From the NCBI GenBank assembly GCA_049511115.1, contig JBEKYH010000296.1, positions 1 to 7,004 on the forward strand: a DNA stretch of 7,004 nucleotides, written 5' to 3'. Below are positions 1 through 5,400 of the stretch, piece after piece. Source of the stretch: JBEKYH01 sp049511115 (GTDB lineage Bacteria > Planctomycetota > Phycisphaerae > Tepidisphaerales > Tepidisphaeraceae). Made by a program: the position numbers and the translations under genes. Numbering within the stretch: the stretch's first letter is position 1; every line of letters starts with the position of its first letter. Under the pieces are notes generated by a model. That model had not been told where the DNA came from and made no database searches. It saw only the letters and a program-made list of their open reading frames with translations.

Positions 1-188
1 TCCGGCTCGCGCATGCGCCGGCGGCGCCCGGAAATCACCAGCACTTCGTTTGGTCCCGCCTTCACATAACGGCGAGCATAGAGGCCAAGGAACACAAACA
101 GCAAAAAAACGACCGCGCCAATGGTAATGGGCAGCCAGTACATGCCGGGAAGAGCGTTGACGTCATCCGCGGCAAGAAGGTGGATCAT
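1..188 (-). CDS. Flotillin / SPFH-domain membrane protein, N-terminal part (runs off left edge)
   Basis: Only the first 62 codons are in the window. They encode a short extracytoplasmic N-terminus, one hydrophobic segment (about residues 18-37, ITIGAVVFLLFVFLGLYA) and then RRYVKAGPNEVLVISGR, the typical entry into a bacterial flotillin SPFH domain. Flotillins are membrane-anchored scaffold proteins that oligomerise in ordered membrane patches and affect membrane fluidity and protein localisation. The ATG at 188-186 overlaps the TGA of the upstream NfeD-like gene (ATGA), and an AGGAG site (200-196) lies 7 nt before it. The start is therefore well supported and translation is probably coupled. 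NfeD and flotillin genes are commonly paired, which strengthens the call. The coiled-coil C-terminal half that would confirm a flotillin over another SPFH protein is outside the window. Confidence 0.85.
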   Translation of the reverse strand, partial: MIHLLAADDVNALPGMYWLPITIGAVVFLLFVFLGLYARRYVKAGPNEVLVISGRRRRMREP

Positions 189-808
189 GCTTGTGCTCCT
201 GAGGTGCGAATTTGGGGAGTGCGAATGTAGTAAGTATGACCGACAATGCGCGTGATGGTGACAATCGATTGCTTGGGAACGGCGTCGCCCGACTCCGCCC
301 GCGCCGGCGCGGTGAAGCGCGACCCGCGCCGCGTATAGGCGATCTCGCCCAGTCCGTTCACCGGTATCGGCGTAATCACTTCCGCGGCGTTCCCAATGAC
401 TTCCTGCTCGCGCGGCCCGCTGGAACCCTGGGTCATGCGGAAGATCTGGTTAAACAGGGCAAATGTCGCCGCGCCCAACACCAGCCCGGACGATGCCGCC
501 ACGACCAGACTGGCCGTTCCCCACCCCAATAACTGCATGGTTGCCAAACCGCCGCCGCCGAAGGAGACGAGAACGATCGGATTGGTCAGGCTCATGTGCA
601 TGCCGGAGTCGGCAGCGCCGGGTTCATGCCCCATGCCTTGCACTTCAGGGCCGGAATGTCCAGGTGAATCGAAGCCGTGGTCGAAGTCGTGGTGGTGGCC
701 GAAAAGGCCGAACAGTCCTGCCATGGCTCCGTAGATCAAGCCAAGAAGAAGGCACGCCAGGTAAGCCCAACCCAAAGGGCCGGCGCCCGCTGTGATGGCG
801 AGCAACAT
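185..808 (-). CDS. NfeD-like membrane protein with C-terminal OB-fold domain
   Basis: A 207-residue protein. The first hydrophobic segment is at about residues 11-36, followed by a polar His/Asp/Gly-rich loop (38-72), two further hydrophobic segments (about 76-95 and 98-120), and a C-terminal beta-rich domain (about 135-198). Features such as GNAAEVITPIPVNGLGEI and a closing VTITRIVGHTYYIR match NfeD-type OB-folds. NfeD proteins partner flotillin/SPFH proteins at the membrane; the OB-fold is thought to mediate contacts in such assemblies. Length and layout fit the short, protease-lacking NfeD class, like YuaF of Bacillus. The ATG at 808 has AGGAG (819-815) 6 nt upstream and follows a strong promoter. 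The stop overlaps the flotillin start by 4 nt. The loop has seven His residues between 38 and 71, which I do not recall as standard for the family. The family call is fairly sure; the precise role is inferred from the partner gene. Confidence 0.85.
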   Translation of the reverse strand: MLLAITAGAGPLGWAYLACLLLGLIYGAMAGLFGLFGHHHDFDHGFDSPGHSGPEVQGMGHEPGAADSGMHMSLTNPIVLVSFGGGGLATMQLLGWGTASLVVAASSGLVLGAATFALFNQIFRMTQGSSGPREQEVIGNAAEVITPIPVNGLGEIAYTRRGSRFTAPARAESGDAVPKQSIVTITRIVGHTYYIRTPQIRTSGAQA

Positions 809-838
809 AAACCGCTCCTAGCCGCGAGGATGTATGAC

Positions 839-867
839 ATTATATTGACATGGGGAGGGGGTGACAA
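839..867 (-). promoter_or_regulatory. Sigma70-type promoter of the NfeD-flotillin operon
   Basis: Read on the minus strand, TTGTCA (867-862, one mismatch to TTGACA) is followed by a 17-bp spacer and a perfect TATAAT (844-839). Transcription would start near 832, giving a leader of about 24 nt that contains the AGGAG site before the NfeD start. Spacing and consensus match are both near ideal. The -35 lies inside a tandem 13-bp repeat (861-886), so the promoter may be regulated there. Confidence 0.75.
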
Positions 868-886
868 GGCGGTGTGACAGGGCGGT
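861..886. repeat. Two adjacent 13-bp direct repeats over the nfeD -35 region
   Basis: GTGACAAGGCGGT (861-873) is followed without a gap by GTGACAGGGCGGT (874-886); 12 of 13 bases are identical. The first copy covers the -35 hexamer of the minus-strand promoter. The core TGACA occurs twice more nearby (835-839 and 846-850), flanking the -10 element. The arrangement suggests repeated binding sites for a regulator, but no regulator gene is visible here. A small perfect stem, GGGCG/CGCCC (880-884 and 890-894), overlaps the second copy. Confidence 0.6.
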
Positions 887-968
887 AAACGCCCCGGCGG
901 TTGCTCCGTATTCATGGATGAAGCGTCCGCATTTAACATCCCGCTGCGGACTCGAATGAGGAAACGTC

Positions 969-3242
969 ATGGCCAAACACTTCACGCGGCGTTTTTTCAT
1001 CGCGGCTCTCCTGACGACGGCGCTTAGCGCCGCTGCGCCGGGGCAGAGCCAATATGTCTGGAAGAACGTCAAGGTCGTCGCCGGCGGTTATGTGCCGGGG
1101 ATCGTCTTCAGCCCCAAACAACCCGGCCTGGCCTACTGCCGCACCGATATCGGCAGCTTCTACAAATGGGACAATTCGGCCAAACAGTGGATTCCCCTGT
1201 GCGATTGGTGCGGCGTGTCCAACCTCATGGGCGGCGAGAGCGTGGCCGCCGATCCGGTCGACGCCAATGTCGTTTACCTCGCCGCCGGCATGGGGACCAA
1301 CCAGCGCGCGGCCATCATGCGCTCGCGCGACCAGGGGAAGACGTTTGATGTGATCGATGTGCCGTTCGTCATGGGAGGGAATTCCGACGGGCGCAGCGTG
1401 GGTGAACGCCTGGCGATTGATCCCGATGCAACGAACGTGCTTTACTTTGCTTCGCGGCAAAATGGACTTTGGAAAAGCGAAGATTCAGCCAGCACCTGGA
1501 AACGCGTGGATAGTTTCCCCGTCGTCGCGGACGCCGCTCCCTCGGCGCGCTCGGGGCGCGGCGCTGGGGCGGGCGCGGGTCGGGGCGCTGGTTTAAGTTT
1601 TGTCGTGTTTGACCCATCCAGCTCCAGCCTCGGCACGCCGAGCAGATCGATCTATGTCGGCTCGGCCAATAACGGGCCGGCCCATCTGTATCACAGCGCC
1701 GATGGCGGCGCGACATGGGAAGCTGTGGCGAGCCAGCCGGACGGTTTGCTGGCGCTCAAAGGCGACATGGACGCGCGCGGTGTTCTGTACGTCACCTACG
1801 GCAACGGCGCCGGGCCTAACGGGATTACCTCTGGAGCCGTCTGGAAATACGAATCCACGCCCGGCGTTTGGACGGACATCACGCCCATTCCGCGGGCCGG
1901 ATTCTGCGGCGTGGCCCTGGACCGCCAGCACCCCGGCACGCTCCTCGTCACCACGCTCGACCGCTGGAATCCCGGCGATGACGTGTTACGCAGCACCGAC
2001 GACGGCAAGACCTGGAAGTCCCTGCGCGAGGGCGCGGCGATGGATATTTCGCTCTCCCCCTACCTTACATTCGGCGGGCGCGCGCCAAAATTCGGCTGGT
2101 GGATGAGCGCCCTGGCCCTTGATCCGTTTGATTCCAACCACGCCATGTATGGAACCGGCGCGACGATCTACGGCACGCATGACCTGACCGACGTGGACGG
2201 CGGGAAGCCAACGAAATGGTCGGTGGAAGCCGACGGAATGGAGGAGACCGCAATTATCTGCTTAATAAGCCCGACCGAGGGGGCGCATTTGATCAGCGGC
2301 TTTGGCGATATTGGCGGATTCGTGCACGATGATCTGGATTTCTCGCCGCCGCAGGGGATGTTCACCCGGCCGGTCTTTACCAACTGCGACGCCCTCTATT
2401 CCGCCGATCTAAATCCCAAAATCGTCGTGCGCGAAGGACGCACCAACGCGGGAACGCAGATCGGTTTTTCCGAGGATGGCGGCCACACGTGGCGGCCGAT
2501 ATCGGCGCCGCCAGCCGCTCCGACCACCGGCCCGACCGCGCGTGCGGGCCGCGCCGGCCGCGGTGGCGGTGGCCAGGGAGGCGGAACACTGCTCCTCTCG
2601 GCGGATGGCTCGACGATTGTGTTCGGCGGAGGATCGTATCAATACTCGACCAACCAGGGAGCAACGTGGATGGCGGTGAAAGGGTTGCCGGCGAATGTGC
2701 GACTCGTGGCCGATCGCGCAAATCCCAAAAAGTTTTATGCCATTGACGCCGCCAACAGCCAGGTCTTCACCAGCACCGACGGCGCGGCGACGTTCGCCCT
2801 CTCGCCCTCGCAGGGATTGACCGGCGGAGGCGCGGGTCCCGGCGGCGGCCGCGGCGGCGGAACGCGCCTGTGGGCCACGCTGGGCGTCGAAGGCGATCTC
2901 TGGATCGCCGGCGGCCGCTCGCTTTTGCATTCCACCGATGGCGGCAAGACCTTCGCGCCGCTGGCCAAAGCCCCCACTGTGCTGGCCGGCGGCTTATGCT
3001 TCGGCTTCGGCAAAGCCCCGCCGGGAAAAACCTACCCCGCACTCTTTGCCGCCGGCGCCCTCGATGGAGTCACCGCCGTTTACCGCTCCGACGACGCCGG
3101 CGAATCGTGGCTGCGCATCAACGACAATCAGCATCAATACGGCACGCGCTTCCGCTGCCTGTGCGGCGATCCGCGCGTGTTCGGCCGCGTCTACGTCGGC
3201 ACCGATGGGCGGGGGATTGTGTATGGCGATATTGGCAATTGA
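969..3242 (+). CDS. Exported GH74 family glycoside hydrolase (xyloglucanase type)
   Basis: A 757-residue exported enzyme expected to cut the beta-1,4-glucan backbone of xyloglucan. GH74 enzymes are two seven-bladed beta-propellers with the active site in the cleft between them. Family hallmarks seen: WKNVKVVAGGYVPGIVFSPK (31-50), YCRTDIG with D60, NLMGGESVAADP, MGGNSDGRSVGERLAIDP, GFGDIGGFVHDDLD with D447, and the ending GRVYVGTDGRGIVYGDI. D60 and D447 correspond to the two catalytic Asp residues of GH74. Nine Asp-box motifs (SxDxGxTW-like) begin near residues 118, 169, 242, 341, 500, 559, 601, 654 and 706. The N-terminus TRRFFIAALLTTALSAAA looks like a Tat signal. GAGGA (958-962) lies 6 nt before the ATG. 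Three Gly/Ala/Arg-rich loops (192-208, 516-539, 619-632) are inserted. Nine Cys residues, including CDWC (78-81), are present. Exact substrate (xyloglucan or another beta-glucan) is inferred from family. Confidence 0.9.
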   Translation: MAKHFTRRFFIAALLTTALSAAAPGQSQYVWKNVKVVAGGYVPGIVFSPKQPGLAYCRTDIGSFYKWDNSAKQWIPLCDWCGVSNLMGGESVAADPVDANVVYLAAGMGTNQRAAIMRSRDQGKTFDVIDVPFVMGGNSDGRSVGERLAIDPDATNVLYFASRQNGLWKSEDSASTWKRVDSFPVVADAAPSARSGRGAGAGAGRGAGLSFVVFDPSSSSLGTPSRSIYVGSANNGPAHLYHSADGGATWEAVASQPDGLLALKGDMDARGVLYVTYGNGAGPNGITSGAVWKYESTPGVWTDITPIPRAGFCGVALDRQHPGTLLVTTLDRWNPGDDVLRSTDDGKTWKSLREGAAMDISLSPYLTFGGRAPKFGWWMSALALDPFDSNHAMYGTGATIYGTHDLTDVDGGKPTKWSVEADGMEETAIICLISPTEGAHLISGFGDIGGFVHDDLDFSPPQGMFTRPVFTNCDALYSADLNPKIVVREGRTNAGTQIGFSEDGGHTWRPISAPPAAPTTGPTARAGRAGRGGGGQGGGTLLLSADGSTIVFGGGSYQYSTNQGATWMAVKGLPANVRLVADRANPKKFYAIDAANSQVFTSTDGAATFALSPSQGLTGGGAGPGGGRGGGTRLWATLGVEGDLWIAGGRSLLHSTDGGKTFAPLAKAPTVLAGGLCFGFGKAPPGKTYPALFAAGALDGVTAVYRSDDAGESWLRINDNQHQYGTRFRCLCGDPRVFGRVYVGTDGRGIVYGDIGN
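3122..3225 (+). repeat. GH74 3'-end repeat, copy A (inside the intact gene)
   Basis: This is the part of the intact GH74 gene encoding roughly NDNQHQYG through GRGIVYG in the last blade. The same sequence recurs about 600 bp downstream in direct orientation. By eye, 62 of 70 bases match between 3151-3220 and 3751-3820, and a further 18 of 20 positions match just before, apart from a 2-nt gap. Confidence 0.85.
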
Positions 3243-3255
3243 TCGGATCATTATT

Positions 3256-3263
3256 GGGTCAGA
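3256..3263 (+). repeat. Left half of 8-bp inverted repeat (GGGTCAGA)
   Basis: GGGTCAGA lies just before the start codon of the small low-GC gene. Its exact reverse complement TCTGACCC is at 3835-3842, right after the decayed GH74 tail. The two halves bracket 587 bp. They could be ends of a small mobile or REP-like element, but 8 bp is short enough to arise by chance. Confidence 0.35.
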
Positions 3264-3265
3264 AC

Positions 3266-3679
3266 ATGGAAGTACCTGCCGAATTGGAACGAGTAAGGCT
3301 TCAATCTCAACAACTTGGGATTGGAGCTATTGTAGTCCACACGGTAAGTGGCGCTGGCCAGGAAATGAAGCTCACATTGTGGCGCGCTAGCTCGGCTTTC
3401 GAGCTGACTCCAGGCCAACTTGCCGCGCTGAAAAAACAGAGCGTTGAGGATTTGCTCGATTGCTGCCGACAAAACACGGACAAGGTAAAGATGTTGCATC
3501 CGGTGGTTGAGGGCTCGAACGTCGGCACAAATGAGGACGGCCAACGCTGGTGGGTTCTAATGTTTGGATCTGACGTTGTGCGCAAAACGGGAATTGCATT
3601 TATCGCGATCGCCGCGGCGATTGACGAGACAGACGCAACGGCCCGTGTTGCAAAGGTAAAGGAGCTATTTGAAGAGTAA
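3266..3679 (+). CDS. Hypothetical protein, 137 aa, low-GC orphan gene
   Basis: I do not recognise this protein. Starting at ATG 3266 it has 137 residues: a charged N-terminus (MEVPAELERVRLQSQQ), a beta-like stretch (GIGAIVVHTVSGAGQEMKL), a helical part (LTPGQLAALKKQSVEDLLDCC), a WWVLMFG stretch (95-101), a short hydrophobic run (TGIAFIAIAAAI, 108-119) and an acidic/basic helical end (VAKVKELFEE). There is no signal peptide, so it is probably cytoplasmic. Its GC content is near 50 percent against well over 60 percent in the GH74 gene, with many A/T-ending codons. It begins 23 nt after the GH74 stop without a clear Shine-Dalgarno sequence. The open frame extends upstream into GH74 as a shadow, so the start is chosen by the first ATG past GH74. 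It lies between two copies of the GH74 3' end, which suggests acquisition or rearrangement. It may not be expressed; the uninterrupted frame and protein-like composition argue that it is or was a gene. Confidence 0.6.
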   Translation: MEVPAELERVRLQSQQLGIGAIVVHTVSGAGQEMKLTLWRASSAFELTPGQLAALKKQSVEDLLDCCRQNTDKVKMLHPVVEGSNVGTNEDGQRWWVLMFGSDVVRKTGIAFIAIAAAIDETDATARVAKVKELFEE

Positions 3680-3723
3680 TAATAGAGATCCACGGTGAGG
3701 CCTCAGCGGGCTCCATTCTGTTG

Positions 3724-3825
3724 CGACGATCCGCATCAATACGGCACACTTCCGCTGCCTCTGCGGCGATCCGCGCGTGTTTGGCCGCGTCTACGTCAGT
3801 ACTGAGGCGCGGGGGATTGGGTACG
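3724..3825 (+). pseudogene. Decayed copy of the GH74 3' end (copy B)
   Basis: The sequence matches the end of the intact GH74 gene at 3122-3225. A 2-nt deletion relative to copy A, near 3747, breaks the frame. After it, translation from 3750 reads FRCLCGDPRVFGRVYVSTEARGIGYDKGV and stops at TGA 3837-3839; the first 16 residues are identical to residues 728-743 of the intact protein. Of the eight differing codons in the aligned tail, four are synonymous (CTG/CTC, TTC/TTT, ACC/ACT, TAT/TAC). No start or upstream GH74 sequence is detectable, so only about the last 35 codons remain. It may be the stub of a former tandem GH74 paralogue or a duplication made when the small gene arrived. Confidence 0.8.
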
Positions 3826-3834
3826 ATAAGGGAG

Positions 3835-3842
3835 TCTGACCC
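3835..3842 (-). repeat. Right half of 8-bp inverted repeat (TCTGACCC)
   Basis: Exact reverse complement of 3256-3263. It overlaps the stop codon of the decayed GH74 tail and runs into the palindrome GACCCGGGTC (3838-3847). It could be a boundary of an inserted segment; confidence is low because the repeat is short. Confidence 0.35.
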
Positions 3843-3906
3843 GGGTCGGGCTAAACCGATCTTAGTCTGCCGGTTAGCTGACACGGGAAACAGCAACAAC
3901 GTCTGT

Positions 3907-5400
3907 TCACGGCGACACATACGCTTCCATTACTGCCACTTTGATTCGCTCGCCGGGGCGCAGCGGCGCATTTTCGTCAACCCCGTTCATGACCGCAGTC
4001 GTCTTGATATCCCACTGATTGTCCATTCGTCGCGACAAGTCCGCGAGGGTTTCGCCGGGTAGGGCTTGGGCGATTCGCAATCGGGTCACCGTAATTGAAG
4101 CTCTCTCCTGGGGCGCCAGATCGTGAAAGCTCTCGACGACGCCGCGGACGGCCGTGAGATTACTTGACGTCGCGATGGCGAGAAATCGATACGTGATGCC
4201 GCGATGCTGCAACCACGTGATCTCCACATTGTCGACGGTTCCGTCATCCTCCAGCGTCAGCGAGATGCGCCGCGCCGGAATATCTCCGATCGTGACGGAT
4301 TCCGCCGGTGGAGCAGTCAGGTTTTCGCGATGCAACTCGGCGATGAACTCCTCGGCCGCCTGGTCGGGGCTGGTGACCCCTGCTGGACGATTGAGCAACA
4401 CAGCCGCATCTTGCGTCGGCGCGAGGATGACGATGCCAGCCGGCATGCTTACGTCCAACCACCCGTGCGGCGCGGTGAATGCGAAACCCAGCGTCGGTTG
4501 CATAAACGAATCGCCGACAAAGATGCCGGCCGCCGGATTGTCGCGAAGGACAAGGCCGTCAAGCAGGGCGACGTAGGCGTCGCGATCGTGCGGCAAAGGC
4601 GGCGGCGTGATCGTCGCCGCGAGCTCATCGGCGCGCACTCGCGTGGCGGCCACGCGCTCCGGCGTTTGCGGATGCGTCTGGAAAATGCTCGGAATGCGCT
4701 GGTCATGCGGATTGCTGGCGAGCAATTCGAACTGACCGAGACGATCGAGAAACTCCGAAAGCGCATGCGGATCGAACCCGGCGCGGGCGGCGAGTTCCTG
4801 CCCGGTCCGGTCGGCCTCGCGCTCCTGATCGCGGCTGTATCCTGCCAGAAATATCCCGCCCACACCCTGCGCCGGCGCGGCCAGGAGATCACCCGCCAGC
4901 GGCGAAACCGTCCCGACGACCGCCCCGGGAAGGGTGAATATCCCCGGCACGGTCGCCGCTTCCAGCCTCTGTGCCGCGTGCCGCCTGATCACGTGGGTCG
5001 TTTCGTGTCCGAGCACGCACGCCAGCTCATCGGGCGAGTTGGTCAGCGCGAGCAGCCCGCGCGTCACATAGACGTAACCGCCGGGAAGGGAAAAGGCGTT
5101 TGCCACCGGCTGGTCGATGATGTGAAACTGAAAATCATACTGCCGATTGCTGACCTGACTGACCACCTTCTGGCCGGTCTCGTTCACGTAGGCCGTAAGC
5201 GCGGCATCGTCATAGAGTCCGACCTTCGCCTCCAGTTCCTTCGATGCTTCCCCCCCGACCTTCCGGTCCCATTCCGCCGAGTGCGCGCAGCCACAGGCGA
5301 AGGCGGCGAGCAACGCACAAAAGAACATCAACTTCAGCGAGTTTCGATTCACAGGCCACATCCCGGTCGTGATCCTCAAATCAAACTCCATCCCTCTCAC
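3907..5400 (-). CDS. M48-family zinc metalloprotease, exported, probably lipoprotein
   Basis: A 497-residue protein from the GTG at 5400. Peptidase M48 signature: GHETTHVIRRH with HExxH at 132-136, and SRDQEREADRTG with E193 as likely third zinc ligand and D197, as in the BepA/LoiP class of periplasmic proteases that handle misfolded outer-membrane proteins. FSLPGGYVYVTRGLL (103-117) is also typical. After the protease domain come a LGFAF-TAPHGW domain (about 304-430) and a C-terminal region (VTRLRIAQALPGETLADLSRR...RPGERIKV, 437-490) resembling the LysM-like end of many M48 proteins. TPR repeats are not seen. The hydrophobic segment LKLMFFCALLAAFACGC suggests a lipoprotein signal, with Cys36 or Cys38 as the lipid site. 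GTG 5400 overlaps the upstream stop (GTGA) and has GGAGGT 5 nt before it, but leaves a long n-region; ATG 5361 gives a more usual signal peptide. The start is thus uncertain; the family is not. Confidence 0.88.
   Translation of the reverse strand: MRGMEFDLRITTGMWPVNRNSLKLMFFCALLAAFACGCAHSAEWDRKVGGEASKELEAKVGLYDDAALTAYVNETGQKVVSQVSNRQYDFQFHIIDQPVANAFSLPGGYVYVTRGLLALTNSPDELACVLGHETTHVIRRHAAQRLEAATVPGIFTLPGAVVGTVSPLAGDLLAAPAQGVGGIFLAGYSRDQEREADRTGQELAARAGFDPHALSEFLDRLGQFELLASNPHDQRIPSIFQTHPQTPERVAATRVRADELAATITPPPLPHDRDAYVALLDGLVLRDNPAAGIFVGDSFMQPTLGFAFTAPHGWLDVSMPAGIVILAPTQDAAVLLNRPAGVTSPDQAAEEFIAELHRENLTAPPAESVTIGDIPARRISLTLEDDGTVDNVEITWLQHRGITYRFLAIATSSNLTAVRGVVESFHDLAPQERASITVTRLRIAQALPGETLADLSRRMDNQWDIKTTAVMNGVDENAPLRPGERIKVAVMEAYVSP

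Larger units (their letters stand above)
3680..3906. other. Intergenic region between convergent genes, with decayed GH74 tail
   Basis: About 227 bp separate the small plus-strand gene from the end of the M48 gene on the minus strand. It holds the second GH74 3'-end copy, the right half of the GGGTCAGA inverted repeat, a 10-bp palindrome GACCCGGGTC (3838-3847), and a weak stem formed by 3851-3858 and 3871-3877 with one bulged base and a 12-nt loop. The stem lies about 30 nt past the M48 stop and could act in termination, but no T-run follows on either strand. I see no promoter. Confidence 0.5.

Noticed and set aside
845..850. Perfect TTGACA on the plus strand
   Set aside because: The sequence 17 bp downstream is GGCGGT, not a -10 element. 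The hexamer lies in the spacer of the minus-strand promoter.
911..939. Possible plus-strand promoter for GH74 (TTCATG, 17 bp, TAACAT)
   Set aside because: Only 3 of 6 and 4 of 6 consensus matches, which is expected by chance. The GH74 promoter is probably in 840-950 but I cannot place it.
3240..3250. Palindrome TGATCGGATCA at the GH74 stop codon
   Set aside because: The arms are 5 bp with a 1-nt centre, too tight for an RNA hairpin, and there is no T-run. It is not a terminator.
2870..3265. Upstream extension of the small gene into GH74
   Set aside because: This part overlaps the GH74 coding sequence in another frame and is Arg-rich low-quality sequence. The character changes to a normal protein after 3266.
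3389..3405. 6-bp inverted repeat AGCTCG/CGAGCT with 5-nt spacer inside the small gene
   Set aside because: It is short and lies within coding sequence, with no related signal nearby. Chance is the simplest explanation.
3851..3877. Hairpin past the M48 stop as a terminator
   Set aside because: The stem has a bulge and a 12-nt loop, and no T-run follows on either strand.
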